NCBI RefSeq assembly: GCF_016591715.1
Contig: NZ_AP024109.1
Location: 1,116,001-1,180,000, forward strand
DNA length: 64,000 nucleotides
DNA from: Mesorhizobium sp. J8
Lineage (GTDB): Bacteria > Pseudomonadota > Alphaproteobacteria > Rhizobiales > Rhizobiaceae
Reading direction: 5' to 3'
Position 1 is the first letter of the stretch. Every line of letters starts with the position of its first letter. Positions 1-8,823 of this stretch are shown piece by piece. The notes below the pieces were generated by a model. That model saw nothing but the letters and a program-made list of their open reading frames with translations. It searched no databases and was not told where the DNA came from. A program made the translations under genes and the position numbers.

Positions 1-193
1 CAGCCATGGACCGGGCCTCGGCAGGCTGGCGACCGAGATCCTGCTGGATACGCCGCGCCTGGTCGATCCGGCTCGGTTCAGGATCGACCGCTACGCGCGC
101 GACGCCTTCCCGAGCGAGGAAGATGTCGAGGCCTCGATGCCCGCGTGGAGCGCGCGCCACGGCGCCAGGCGTTTCGCCACCGCGGCGGAGTAG
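1..193 (+). CDS. FAD-dependent oxidoreductase (DAO type), C-terminal fragment
   Basis: The reading frame is open from the window edge (frame starting at base 2) to a TAG at 191-193 and encodes the last 63 residues of a protein whose start lies outside. It begins SHGPGLGRLATEILLD and continues into a PARFRIDRYARDAF segment. That combination (a G-x-G-L/G-R-L-A stretch, a hydrophobic helix, then DPARFRIDRY) is characteristic of the C-terminal FAD-binding end of glycine/D-amino-acid oxidase-type flavoproteins such as sarcosine or dimethylglycine oxidases. It points toward the convergent LysR gene, with only 10 bases between the stop codons. Substrate cannot be told from this piece; the neighbouring Rieske oxygenase makes an N-methyl amino acid plausible. 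Confidence 0.7.
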   Translation, partial: SHGPGLGRLATEILLDTPRLVDPARFRIDRYARDAFPSEEDVEASMPAWSARHGARRFATAAE

Positions 194-203
194 CTGACGA
201 AGG

Positions 204-1097
204 TCAGCGGGCCGTTGCGCTGTCGAGCAAAGCCTGCGCCACCATCTGTTCGGTTGGCGTCGCCTTCCTTCGGGTGAGGATGTAGAACGCGTCGGCATGG
301 CGGCGCGGAGTTTTGGTCAACCGCACCAATTGCCCGAGCTTCAGCTGCTCCTCGACGAAGCCGGCCCAGGCCAGCGCCGCGCCGCGGCCGGCTATCGCCT
401 CATGCATCATCGACAGGTAGCTGGAGAATGTCGGTCCGCGCAGGCTCCGGCCGGTGCCGATCCAGGATCTCCAATTGTCGATCGCGTCTTCGGGAGCGGC
501 GAGATGCAGCAGCGGCACGTCGAGGAAGGTTGCCGGATCCTCCGAGGCCAGAGCAGGGTGCCGTTCGAGTAAGCCCGGCGAGCAGACGGGAAACCACTCC
601 CCGTCGAACAGCTTGCGGGCGACGAAGCCGGGCCAAAGCTCGGGGCGCCCGAAACGTATCGAAATCCCCACCTCTGGCCGGCCGAAATCGTCGGGATTGC
701 TGGAGGTCAGCAGCGTGACACGGCCATGGGTGACGAGCGAGGTCACAAGATCGAAGCGCGGCATCAGCCACGCCTGGACGAGGTCGTAGCCGCTGGCGAT
801 GACGAGGGAACCGCGATCGGCCTCCTGCAGCCGCGCGACGGCGTCGCGGATCGTGCCCAGCCCGTCCCGGATCGCCTCCGCCAGCGCGGCGCCGTTTTCG
901 GTCAGCGAGACGCGGTTGCCCTTGCGCGCCAGAAGGTCGATCGCGAGCCGCTTTTCCAGATTGGCGATGTGGCGCGAGACGGCCGATTGCGCGATGGCGA
1001 GCTCCTCGGCTGCGGCCGTCAGGTTGCCGCGTCGCGCGGTCGCTTCGAATGCGACCATGGCATTGAGCAAGGGAAGCGAGGCTTTGAGCGTCTTCAT
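204..1097 (-). CDS. LysR-family transcriptional regulator (GcvA-like)
   Basis: A 297-residue protein with an N-terminal winged HTH (residues about 10-65, including FEATARRGNLTAAAEELAIA and AVSRHIANLEKRL) and a LysR substrate-binding domain to the C terminus. The ATG at 1097 (MKTLKASLPLL) is preferred over an in-frame start at 1187 because family members begin a few residues before the HTH and the upstream start would lie inside the operator. It is divergent from the Rieske oxygenase gene with 132 bases between starts, the classic LysR arrangement for controlling the neighbour. The inducer is unknown, presumably the Rieske substrate. A 9-bp inverted repeat in the gap (1152-1187) is the likely binding site. 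Confidence 0.9.
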   Translation of the reverse strand: MKTLKASLPLLNAMVAFEATARRGNLTAAAEELAIAQSAVSRHIANLEKRLAIDLLARKGNRVSLTENGAALAEAIRDGLGTIRDAVARLQEADRGSLVIASGYDLVQAWLMPRFDLVTSLVTHGRVTLLTSSNPDDFGRPEVGISIRFGRPELWPGFVARKLFDGEWFPVCSPGLLERHPALASEDPATFLDVPLLHLAAPEDAIDNWRSWIGTGRSLRGPTFSSYLSMMHEAIAGRGAALAWAGFVEEQLKLGQLVRLTKTPRRHADAFYILTRRKATPTEQMVAQALLDSATAR

Positions 1098-1151
1098 CGA
1101 AGGCAAGAGTATTGCATGACTTTTTGAGATGGAAGCCTGCCAAATCCATGG

Positions 1152-1187
1152 TTGATCAGGGTCGCAATTCGCTGCAAGCCTGATCAA
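1152..1187. promoter_or_regulatory. Inverted repeat in lysR-Rieske divergent region, candidate LysR operator
   Basis: TTGATCAGG at 1152-1160 is repeated perfectly inverted as CCTGATCAA at 1179-1187, with 18 bases between the arms and each arm containing the palindrome TGATCA. The arms start about 54 bases upstream of the lysR ATG and end 42 bases upstream of the Rieske ATG, so a bound regulator could act on both promoters. Assignment to the adjacent LysR protein is inferred from position. Confidence 0.6.
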
Positions 1188-1229
1188 AAGGCATTAGCCA
1201 GCCCTGGAGCCCGTCCCCCGGAGTCCGCC

Positions 1230-2582
1230 ATGTATGCAAACGACAAGACGTTGTCCGGCCTCGATCGCGCGCGCGTGGTCAGATTGATCGACGAGCACCG
1301 CAAGGACTGGTCCCTGCAGCAGGCCTTCTATCTCGACCCGGATATCTTCGCGCTCGAGCGCGAATTGTGGTTCCCTCGCCAATGGGTCATCGTTGCCCAT
1401 GCCAGCGAGGTGGCGGAGAAGGGCAGCTACATCATCCGTCAATTGTTCGACGAGGAGATCATCGTCGCTCGTCATGGCGATGGCGAGGATGACATTGCCG
1501 CTTACTACAACGTCTGCACCCATCGCGGCTCGCGGTTATGCGTCAAGGATGGCCGCGGCAAGCTGCTGGTCTGCCCCTACCATGCCTGGTCCTTCCGGCT
1601 GACCGGTGAGCTGCAGACCCGGCGCGACCTGCCCGAAGGCGTCGACGGCGACAGCCTCGGGCTGCACAAGGTCCCGACCAAGGTGATCGGTGGCCTGGTG
1701 ATGTGCGGCCTCGACCCCTCCAGCCTGCCCGACATCGAGCCGGCGGCGGCCGGCCTGACCGATCTTCTGCGCGAGAACGGGGTCGCCGACGCGCGTATCG
1801 TCGCGCGCAAGAATTACCTGACCAAGGCGAACTGGAAGCTGGTCCTGGAGAATTTCCTCGAGTGCTACCACTGCCGCCCGGCCCACCCCGAATATTTCCG
1901 CGTCAACGGCCATGTGAAGGTGACCGCCATGCGCGACGGCTACAACGCCGCTGAATGGAAGCAGGAGATCGACGCCTGGCACAGCGTCATCGGCGACGCC
2001 GAGTTCCACAAGGGCGTGTGGGAGCCCGGCGGCCTGGACACGATGCCCTTCGCCATGCATCGCAAGCCGATCGGCTCGGGCCGTCTCACGCTTTCCGACG
2101 ATGGTCAGCCCGTCTCATGCCTGATGGGCGGACGTGGCAAGTTCGACGGCGGCGAAAACGGCTTCCGGATCGGCCGGCTTTCGTTCCTCAGCGCCCCCAA
2201 CGACTATCTGACCATGTTCCAGATGATCCCGCGCAACGCCAACGAGACCGACGTGATCCTGACATGGCTGGTCGACAAGGACGCCGACCCGTCGCTCGAC
2301 GTCGACAAGATTTCATGGATGTGGGACGTGACGACCGTTCAAGACAAGAAGATCACGGAAGACAACGCTGATGGGATCGCCTCGCGCGCCTATCGTCCGG
2401 GGCCTTACACGCCGCTGGAATCGCAGACCGCCTTTTTCATAGAGACCTATCTTTCGCAGATGCGCACCCTGATCACCGGCGAGCGCAGGGACGGCGACGA
2501 AGCCTGGACGGCGCCGTCACAGCTCTATGCCTCGCCGCAAGCGGCCCGCAAGACAGGGAAATTTGGTCAAGCCGCATCGTAG
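1230..2582 (+). CDS. Rieske non-heme iron oxygenase, alpha subunit (betaine-demethylase-like)
   Basis: A 450-residue ring-hydroxylating-type oxygenase. The Rieske [2Fe-2S] cluster is bound by C96-T-H98 and C115-P-Y-H118. The catalytic domain has the segment ENFLECYHCRPAHP, giving mononuclear iron ligands H214 and H219 and an acidic bridging residue at E211. A Glu there rather than Asp, together with overall length, is typical of the choline monooxygenase / glycine-betaine (GbcA) / stachydrine demethylase branch, so oxidative N-demethylation of a betaine is the best guess; aromatic substrates cannot be excluded. The ATG at 1230 has a GGAG about 8 bases upstream; an in-frame start at 1152 would overlap the operator. 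No reductase gene is adjacent. Confidence 0.88.
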   Translation: MYANDKTLSGLDRARVVRLIDEHRKDWSLQQAFYLDPDIFALERELWFPRQWVIVAHASEVAEKGSYIIRQLFDEEIIVARHGDGEDDIAAYYNVCTHRGSRLCVKDGRGKLLVCPYHAWSFRLTGELQTRRDLPEGVDGDSLGLHKVPTKVIGGLVMCGLDPSSLPDIEPAAAGLTDLLRENGVADARIVARKNYLTKANWKLVLENFLECYHCRPAHPEYFRVNGHVKVTAMRDGYNAAEWKQEIDAWHSVIGDAEFHKGVWEPGGLDTMPFAMHRKPIGSGRLTLSDDGQPVSCLMGGRGKFDGGENGFRIGRLSFLSAPNDYLTMFQMIPRNANETDVILTWLVDKDADPSLDVDKISWMWDVTTVQDKKITEDNADGIASRAYRPGPYTPLESQTAFFIETYLSQMRTLITGERRDGDEAWTAPSQLYASPQAARKTGKFGQAAS

Positions 2583-2946
2583 GTATTGTGACCACGATCC
2601 GAAATGCTGGTTGTCGCCCGGCGATCGTCGTTCGCCGCGGCCACAACCTGCAACGGCAAAACGCACGGCCAGATAGGATCGTTGCCGGTGCCGTGCGTTG
2701 CGCAAACCGTTGTCGCGCGATTGCCGAGAAGATTGGCATAGCCCGAGACGGTTTGTGCAGGCGGCTGCGCGCACGCTAAGCCGACCTCTGCAGCCAAGGT
2801 CGCAAATGGCAGCTTTGCGCCTCATCGCAGACGCCAGAGCACCTGCCACCTGATCGCATTCCTGGAGTGCGGCCGGGCCAGCTGAATGAATTTTCTCTGT
2901 GCCCTGGATCGCAAATGGCTCAAACGGGATTGCGTCCGGAATGCTC
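2583..2946. other. Non-coding stretch between Rieske gene and CocE operon
   Basis: About 365 bases with no recognisable gene. Short open frames on both strands translate to Arg/Cys-rich sequence with no family resemblance. No clear terminator hairpin was seen after the Rieske stop. The 3' part must carry the promoter of the hydrolase/importer operon, because the TetR-like operator follows immediately at 2947. Confidence 0.5.
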
Positions 2947-2968
2947 TTGTTGTACGAACGTTCAACAA
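2947..2968. promoter_or_regulatory. TetR-type operator upstream of hydrolase/dipeptide-importer operon
   Basis: A near-palindrome with outer arms TTGTTG at 2947-2952 and CAACAA at 2963-2968 and core ACGAACGT at 2954-2961. The 19 bases 2950-2968 match 14841-14859, in front of the flavoprotein/MttB operon, at 16 positions. GAACG-CGTTC-type palindromes are typical TetR operators, and a TetR gene lies at 10430-11107 between the two sites. The site ends 19 bases before the proposed GTG start of the hydrolase gene. Confidence 0.68.
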
Positions 2969-2987
2969 GGCATTGACGAGCACCGCA

Positions 2988-4997
2988 GTGGTACGGACCG
3001 AGTTTCCCTTTGCCGTCGAAACCGTCGATCCTTATTGGATCGTGCTGGCTGACGGCACGCGAATCGCCGCCACAGTGTGGCGCCCGCGCACTGACGCCAA
3101 GGTGCCCGTGGTGGTCGAAATGGTGCCTTACCGGCGCCGCGACGGCACTGTTGCCCGTGACGTCGACATCCATCCCTGGCTTGCCGGCCACGGCATCGCC
3201 TGCGCCCGCATAGACATCCGCGGCTCCGGCGATTCCGATGGCGATCTGGCCGATGAATATCTGCCGCGCGAGCAGGAGGACGCCTGCGAGATCATCGCCC
3301 ATCTGGCGGCGCAGTCCTGGTGCAACGGCAATGTCGGCATGACCGGCGTTTCCTGGGGCGGCTTCAACGCCCTGCAGGTCGCGGCGCGCCGGCCGACGGC
3401 GCTGAAGGCCATCATCGTCAACTGCGCCACCGACGATCGCTACGCCGACGACATCCACTATATGGGCGGCGCTCTGCTCACCGAGCAGGAGATGTGGTCG
3501 AACTTCATGCTGGTGAAGAAGGCGATGGCGCCCGACCCGCAGATTGTTGGCGACGCCTGGCGGGCCATGTGGATGGGCCGACTGGAAGCGACACGCTCGC
3601 TGTCGGAAATCTGGCTCGCACACCAGCGTCGCGACGACTATTGGCGGCAGGGTTCGGTATGCGAGGATCATGCCGCGATCGAATGCGCCGTCATGGCCGT
3701 CTGCGGTTGGGAGGACAGCTATTCGAACTTCGTGCCGCGCTTGCTGGAACATTTGCCGGGACCGAAGCTCGGCATCGTCGGACCGTGGTCGCATGCCTAT
3801 CCCTGTCGCGGCGCGCCAGGTCCGCTGATCGGCTATCTGCAGGAGGCGCTGCGCTGGTGGCGTCATTGGCTTTGCGGCGAAGACACAGGCATCATGGACG
3901 AGCCGCTCTACCGGGTCTGGATCACCGGCGAGGAGCGGCCGCGGCCTTTCTACCTTCCGGATCATGCCGGCAGTTGGGCGGCCGAGGACCAATGGCCGTC
4001 GCCACGTGTCGAGCGCCGCGTCCTGCATCTGAACGCCGCCGCACTGAGCGGCCAACCGGCGCCTGGCGCCACGCTGTCGGTATGCTCTCCCGCCACCGCC
4101 GGCCGCGACTGCGGCCGCTGGGGCGGCTACGGTGGCTCGTGCCCCGACATGCCCATCGATCAGCGCCGCGAGGACGGCCTGGCGCTGTGCTTCGACACTT
4201 TGCCGCTCGAAGATGACCTGACCCTGCTCGGCGCGCCCGAGCTTGATCTGCTCGTCAGCGTCGACCAGCCGCATGTCAACCTTGCCGCCCGTCTCTGCGA
4301 CGTCTATCCCGACGGCACCTCGGCGCTGATGACCTACGGCGTGCTCAACCTCAGCCATCGCGACAGCCACGAGCATCCGATGCCCTGTCCGGTCGGAACG
4401 CCGTTCCGCGTCAGGCTCAAACTCAACGATTTCGCCCGCGCCGTACCCAAGGGGCACCGCGTCCGGTTGGCCCTGGCCAACCAGCATTGGCCGATCCTGT
4501 GGCCGCAACCGAAACTTTCGCTGCTGTCGGTCGCGAGCGGCGAAAGCAAGCTGGTTCTTCCGGTACGGCCCCCGTCGCCGCGCGACCGCGACGTCCGCTT
4601 CGCACCGGCCGAAACCGCGCCGCCCGTCCCGACCACGACGCTGGACGAAGGCTTCGACCGTCGTATCGTCACCGAGGATGTCGGCTCGGGCCTGCAGATC
4701 ATCGCCTTGACCTCGGACCATGGAAGCAGGCGCTATGACGATCGCGCCATCACCGTGTCTTCCGCCAACAGCGACACGATGAGCATCAGCAGCGGCTATC
4801 CCCTCTCGGCAAAGCTCGTCACCGAATATCGATGGGCGATCGCCAGCGCCGATGCCGATACCGAAGCGAGGGCGGTGACGGAGCTGACGGCGGATGAAAC
4901 GCATTTCGACCTGAGTTGGCGTCTTGAAGCCCGGGAACGGGGCAAGCTCGTCCACAGCGCCTCGGCGACACGGCGCATCAGGCGCGATTTCGCCTGA
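2988..4997 (+). CDS. CocE/NonD-type serine hydrolase (X-Pro dipeptidyl-peptidase S15 fold)
   Basis: About 669 residues. An N-terminal alpha/beta-hydrolase domain carries the nucleophile elbow GVSWGGF (Ser122), a GWEDSYSN segment likely to hold the acid, and GPWSHAYP with the probable catalytic His. A C-terminal jelly-roll domain of the S15/CocE type follows (residues about 340-560). Family members hydrolyse acyl esters or amides (cocaine esterase, glutaryl acylases, X-Pro peptidases). The frame is open back to an ATG at 2886, but that extension is Cys/Arg-rich and includes the operator, so GTG 2988 (or TTG 2973) is preferred; the start is uncertain. It heads an operon with a Dpp-type importer 16 bases downstream, suggesting it cleaves the imported ester, amide or peptide in the cytoplasm (no signal peptide). 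Confidence 0.85.
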   Translation: MVRTEFPFAVETVDPYWIVLADGTRIAATVWRPRTDAKVPVVVEMVPYRRRDGTVARDVDIHPWLAGHGIACARIDIRGSGDSDGDLADEYLPREQEDACEIIAHLAAQSWCNGNVGMTGVSWGGFNALQVAARRPTALKAIIVNCATDDRYADDIHYMGGALLTEQEMWSNFMLVKKAMAPDPQIVGDAWRAMWMGRLEATRSLSEIWLAHQRRDDYWRQGSVCEDHAAIECAVMAVCGWEDSYSNFVPRLLEHLPGPKLGIVGPWSHAYPCRGAPGPLIGYLQEALRWWRHWLCGEDTGIMDEPLYRVWITGEERPRPFYLPDHAGSWAAEDQWPSPRVERRVLHLNAAALSGQPAPGATLSVCSPATAGRDCGRWGGYGGSCPDMPIDQRREDGLALCFDTLPLEDDLTLLGAPELDLLVSVDQPHVNLAARLCDVYPDGTSALMTYGVLNLSHRDSHEHPMPCPVGTPFRVRLKLNDFARAVPKGHRVRLALANQHWPILWPQPKLSLLSVASGESKLVLPVRPPSPRDRDVRFAPAETAPPVPTTTLDEGFDRRIVTEDVGSGLQIIALTSDHGSRRYDDRAITVSSANSDTMSISSGYPLSAKLVTEYRWAIASADADTEARAVTELTADETHFDLSWRLEARERGKLVHSASATRRIRRDFA

Positions 4998-5013
4998 GGA
5001 GAGAGGGGAGGCC

Positions 5014-5964
5014 ATGCTCGCATATGCAGTGAAGCGCATCGGTCTCGGTCTCCTGATCCTCGTCCTCGTCATGGTCGCCATGTATGCGGCCGTCTTCCTG
5101 GTCCCGGGCGATCCCGCGACCGTGGCGCTCGGTCCGCGCGCCACGCCGGAGCTGAAGCGGCTGCTGATCGAGCGCATGGGGCTCGACCAGCCGGTCTGGT
5201 GGCAGATCGTCGAATTCTTCCGCAACGCGCTGACCGGCAATCTCGGCTACGATGTCTGGTCGAACCGGCCCGTTTCCACACTGGTCCTGGAAGCGTTGCC
5301 GAACACGCTTGTCCTGGGGCTGACGGCGCTCGCCGTGGCGCTGCTGATCGGCGTGCCGCTCGGTTGCCTGTCGGTGATGCGGCCCGGCACGGGCGCCGAT
5401 GCCGCCATCGGCGTGCTCTCGGTCGGCGTCATCGCCGTGCCGTCCTTCGTCGTCGCCATCTACTCGCTGCTCCTGTTTGCCGTCACGCTGCGCTGGCTGC
5501 CGGCCATCGGGGCAGGCGAGGCCGGCGATGTGCTCAGTCAGGCCAGGGCGCTGGTCATGCCGGCCGCGGCGATCGCCCTCGGCTGGATCGGCTACATCGC
5601 CCGCATGGTGCGTGCCTCGATGATGGAGGTGATGGGCGAGCCGCACATCCGTACTGCGCGTTCCTTCGGCCTGCCGGAGTGGAAGATCGTCTCCAAATAC
5701 GCGCTGCGCATCGCCATCATCCCGACCATCTCGCTGGTCGCGGTCGGCCTCGGCAGTATCCTGTCCAGCGCCGTCTTCGTCGAGGCGGTGTTCGCCAGGC
5801 CCGGCATCGGCAAGCTGATCACCGACGCCGTCAGCACCCGCAACTATCCGGTCGTCATGGGCACGGTGCTGATCATGACCGCAATCTACGTCTCCATCAC
5901 CATCGCCGCCGATCTTCTCATCGCGCGGCTCGATCCGAGGGTCCGTGATGTCTTCCGTGGCTGA
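5014..5964 (+). CDS. ABC transporter permease, DppB type
   Basis: A 316-residue inner-membrane permease of the dipeptide/oligopeptide/nickel family. It starts MLAYAVKRIGLGLLILVLVM, has the periplasmic loop typical of DppB (MGLDQPVWWQIVEFF, GNLGYDV) and about six membrane segments. The coupling (EAA) region is near ASMMEVMGEPHIRTARSFGL. The ATG at 5014 follows a strong ribosome-binding site (GAGGAGAGAGGGGAGG). It is co-transcribed with the upstream hydrolase and overlaps the downstream permease by 17 bases. It forms the transmembrane channel with the next gene's product. Confidence 0.93.
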   Translation: MLAYAVKRIGLGLLILVLVMVAMYAAVFLVPGDPATVALGPRATPELKRLLIERMGLDQPVWWQIVEFFRNALTGNLGYDVWSNRPVSTLVLEALPNTLVLGLTALAVALLIGVPLGCLSVMRPGTGADAAIGVLSVGVIAVPSFVVAIYSLLLFAVTLRWLPAIGAGEAGDVLSQARALVMPAAAIALGWIGYIARMVRASMMEVMGEPHIRTARSFGLPEWKIVSKYALRIAIIPTISLVAVGLGSILSSAVFVEAVFARPGIGKLITDAVSTRNYPVVMGTVLIMTAIYVSITIAADLLIARLDPRVRDVFRG

Positions 5965-6835
5965 GGCTTCTCCATCCACGCCCGATCGACAACGGCTTGT
6001 GCTGCTGCGCGCATTGCTCGCCGACCGCTCCACCCGCGTCGCGCTGATCCTGGTCGCCGGATTCCTTGTCACCGCGATCTTCGCGCCCTGGCTGGCGTCC
6101 TATTCGCCGGTCAAGATCGACGTGGTGCACAAGCTGCAGCCGCCATCGGCGGATCACTGGTTCGGCACCGACCATCTCGGCCGCGATCTCTTGTCGCGCG
6201 TCATCTATGGCGCGCGCACGGCGCTCACCATCGCCATGGTCTCGGTGGCCATAGCCGGCGCCATCGGCCTGCTGCTCGGCCTCATCGCCGGCTACGGTCC
6301 GCGCTGGCTCGACGCCATCCTGGTGCTCAGCTTCGACAGCATGAATTCGCTGCCGATGATCATGTTCGCGCTTGCCATCATCACCGTGCTCGGCGCCGGT
6401 ACCGGCACGCTGATCATCGTCATCGCCGCCACGTCGTTTCCAAGCTACGCGCGGCTGATCCGGGCCCAGACGCTGGCGCTGAAGAACAGCGACTACGTCC
6501 TTGCCGAGCGTCTGCTCGACGCGAGTGCGGCACGAATCGTCTTCATCCACCTCCTGCCCAACGTCGTCGGGCCGCTGATCATCCTTTTGTCGATGGACAT
6601 TCCGGTCGTCATCATGGTCGAAGCCGGCTTGAGCTTCCTCGGCCTGGGCGTGCGCCCGCCGACGCCGTCCTGGGGCTCGATTCTCTATGACGGCTATACC
6701 AGCATCCGCTCGGCACCGTTCATGGTGATCTTCGGCGGCCTGCCGCTGGTGCTGGCGACGCTCGGCTTCACCTTTCTCGGCGAGGGCCTGCGCGACTATC
6801 TCGACCCGCGCCTGCAACTGCGGAGGCCGGCATGA
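5948..6835 (+). CDS. ABC transporter permease, DppC type
   Basis: A 295-residue partner permease. After a short cytoplasmic leader and first membrane helix it shows the DppC hallmark HWFGTDHLGRDLLSRVIYGA (residues about 70-90). The EAA-type loop is ALKNSDYVLAERLLDASAARI, followed by LLPNVVGPLIIL and the conserved EAGLSFLGLGVRPPTPSWG. ATG 5948 is preferred; a GTG three bases earlier is also possible. It overlaps dppB-like upstream and the ATPase gene downstream (ATGA), so translation is coupled. Confidence 0.93.
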   Translation: MSSVAEASPSTPDRQRLVLLRALLADRSTRVALILVAGFLVTAIFAPWLASYSPVKIDVVHKLQPPSADHWFGTDHLGRDLLSRVIYGARTALTIAMVSVAIAGAIGLLLGLIAGYGPRWLDAILVLSFDSMNSLPMIMFALAIITVLGAGTGTLIIVIAATSFPSYARLIRAQTLALKNSDYVLAERLLDASAARIVFIHLLPNVVGPLIILLSMDIPVVIMVEAGLSFLGLGVRPPTPSWGSILYDGYTSIRSAPFMVIFGGLPLVLATLGFTFLGEGLRDYLDPRLQLRRPA

Positions 6836-7797
6836 GCGGCTCGCTTGTCGCCAGCGGTCTAAGCGTCTGCTATGAGACGCCGCAGGGTAGCGTGCACGCC
6901 CTTCGCCATGTGGATATCGAAGCGCATCCCGGCGAGGTCATCGGCCTTGTCGGCGAGAGCGGCTGCGGCAAGTCCACGCTGGTCACCGCTCTGGCCAATC
7001 TGTTGCCGGCCAACGCCCGCATCGACGGGGCGATCCGTTACGACGGCGTCGACCTGGCAAAGCTCGACGCGCATCGCCAGCGGCTGCTGCGCGGCGATGA
7101 GATCGCGCTGGTCAGCCAGGACCCGATGACGGCGTTCAACCCGGTGCTGACCATCGGCGACCAGCTCGTCGACTTCCAGCACCACCGCAAGGATCTCAGC
7201 CGCGCGCAAAAGCGGGCGCGCATCGCCGCCATGCTCGGTCGCGTCGGCATCGCCGATGCCGAACGGCGCATGCGGAGTTACCCGCACGAGCTTTCCGGCG
7301 GCATGCGCCAGCGCGTGGCGATCGCCGCCGCCTTGCTCACTGATCCCGGCCTGCTCATCGCCGACGAGCCGACGACCGCGCTCGACGTCACCATGGAGGC
7401 GCAGATCATCCATCTGCTGCGAGAGCTGAGACGCGAATATAACGGCATCATCATCGTCGTCTCGCATCATCTCGGTGTCATCGCCGAGCTCTGCGATCGT
7501 GTCTATGTCATGTATGCCGGCGAGGTGGTCGAGGGCGGCGAGGTCGATGCGATCTTCCACGATCCGCGCCATCCCTATACTCAGGCGCTGCTCGCATGCG
7601 ATCCCGCCCGCTTCCATGATCGGCTGGACAGGCTGCCGACCATTCCCGGCTCATTGCCGAGCCTGACCCAACCACCACCGGGATGCGTTTACGCGCAGCG
7701 CTGTAGCAGGGCCTTCGCGCCATGCAAGACCATCGCGCCGCCGCTGGTGAAGCTCACCGCATGCCATGCTGCCCGCTGCCATGCGGTGACGCCATGA
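6832..7797 (+). CDS. ABC transporter ATP-binding protein, DppD type
   Basis: A 321-residue cytoplasmic ATPase. Walker A is GESGCGKST (about residues 41-49), the signature is LSGGMRQR, Walker B is [12 protein letters not shown], and the H-loop is VVSHH. The C-terminal oligopeptide/dipeptide extension ([15 protein letters not shown] segment, then a Cys-rich GCVYAQRC...CKT tail) is present, as usual for DppD/OppD. The start overlaps the upstream stop (ATGA) and the end overlaps the next ATPase gene (ATGA). It energises import together with the DppF-type protein. Confidence 0.93.
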   Translation: MSGSLVASGLSVCYETPQGSVHALRHVDIEAHPGEVIGLVGESGCGKSTLVTALANLLPANARIDGAIRYDGVDLAKLDAHRQRLLRGDEIALVSQDPMTAFNPVLTIGDQLVDFQHHRKDLSRAQKRARIAAMLGRVGIADAERRMRSYPHELSGGMRQRVAIAAALLTDPGLLIADEPTTALDVTMEAQIIHLLRELRREYNGIIIVVSHHLGVIAELCDRVYVMYAGEVVEGGEVDAIFHDPRHPYTQALLACDPARFHDRLDRLPTIPGSLPSLTQPPPGCVYAQRCSRAFAPCKTIAPPLVKLTACHAARCHAVTP

Positions 7798-8822
7798 GCC
7801 CGCTGCTTGCCGTCGAGGACCTGTCGGTCAGCTTCGTTCGCAGCAGCTTGCTCGACCGGCTGATCAATCCGTTCCCGCTGCCGGGCTTCAATGTCGTCGA
7901 CGGCGTCACGCTGTCGCTGATGCCGGCCGAGACGCTTGGGCTGGTCGGCGAATCCGGCTCCGGCAAGACGACGCTCGCCCGCACCATCCTCGGCCTGGTC
8001 CAGGCTGCCGCCGGCCGCATCGTCTTCGAGGGGAGGGAGATCGCGACCCGGTCCGACTTTCGCGCCATGCGCCGGCGCTCGGCGATGATGTTCCAGGATC
8101 CGGTCGCCTCGCTCAGCCCGCGCCTGCGTGTCGGCACACTGCTCACCGAACCGCAGGTCATCCAGGGGCTGCCAACGCCGGACCGGCGCGCGGCCGCGAA
8201 AGCCCTGCTGGCGCTGGTTGGCTTGCCGGCCTCCTTCGTCGACCGCTTTCCGCATGAACTGTCGGGCGGGCAGGCGCGTCGCGTCGGCGTCGCGCGGGCG
8301 CTTGCGATGAAGCCGGATCTGCTGCTTGCCGACGAGCCGACCGCCGGGCTGGATGTCTCGGTGCAGGGCGATGTGCTCAACCTGATCGCCGAGCTCAAGC
8401 GCGAGCTCGGCTTCGCCACCATGATCGTCACCCACAATCTGGCGATGATCCGCCATGTCAGCGACCGGCTCGCCATCATGTATCTCGGCCGGCTTGTCGA
8501 GACAGGACCGACGCAAGAGGTCTTCTCCGCTCCGTTGCATCCCTACACCGCTACGCTGATCCGGTCCGAGCCGATCCCCGATCCACGCCGGCGCAGCCAC
8601 AATCTTGCCATTACCGGCGAAATCCCGAGCGTGTTCCGCCGGCCTTCCGGCTGCGAATTCCATACGCGCTGTCCGCTCGTGCAATCCCGCTGCAAGACCG
8701 AAGCGCCGCTCTACCGGCCGGTGGGCGCCGATCGCATGGTGCGCTGCCATTTCCCGCTGCAGACCGGCGGGCAAGAACGGAAAGCCGTCTCACGCGCTTC
8801 CGCAAACCAAAGGGGAAACTGA
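7794..8822 (+). CDS. ABC transporter ATP-binding protein, DppF type
   Basis: A 342-residue second ATPase of the importer. Walker A is GESGSGKTT, the Q-loop lies in MMFQDPVASLSPRL, the signature is LSGGQARR, Walker B is LLLADEPTAGLD, and the H-loop is IVTHN. The dipeptide-family C-terminal domain ends GCEFHTRCPLVQSRCKTE, a Cys-rich motif of this subfamily. ATG 7794 overlaps the upstream stop by four bases; an in-frame ATG at 7722 lies inside the previous gene and would add residues lacking family similarity. Confidence 0.93.
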   Translation: MSPLLAVEDLSVSFVRSSLLDRLINPFPLPGFNVVDGVTLSLMPAETLGLVGESGSGKTTLARTILGLVQAAAGRIVFEGREIATRSDFRAMRRRSAMMFQDPVASLSPRLRVGTLLTEPQVIQGLPTPDRRAAAKALLALVGLPASFVDRFPHELSGGQARRVGVARALAMKPDLLLADEPTAGLDVSVQGDVLNLIAELKRELGFATMIVTHNLAMIRHVSDRLAIMYLGRLVETGPTQEVFSAPLHPYTATLIRSEPIPDPRRRSHNLAITGEIPSVFRRPSGCEFHTRCPLVQSRCKTEAPLYRPVGADRMVRCHFPLQTGGQERKAVSRASANQRGN

Positions 8823-8823
8823 G

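Noticed and set aside
6..197. ATG-initiated frame at the left edge
   Set aside because: The frame one register over gives the C terminus of a DAO-type flavoprotein ending at 193; the ATG frame is Arg/Ser/Pro-rich noise.
2886..2987. Upstream ATG extension of the CocE gene
   Set aside because: It would place the TetR-type operator inside the coding region, and its sequence is unlike CocE-family N termini.
2517..5240. A 907-codon open frame on the minus strand opposite the CocE gene
   Set aside because: It is low-complexity Arg/Ala/Gly/Asp-rich sequence created by high GC on the opposite strand of a well-supported hydrolase gene; no family motif is visible.
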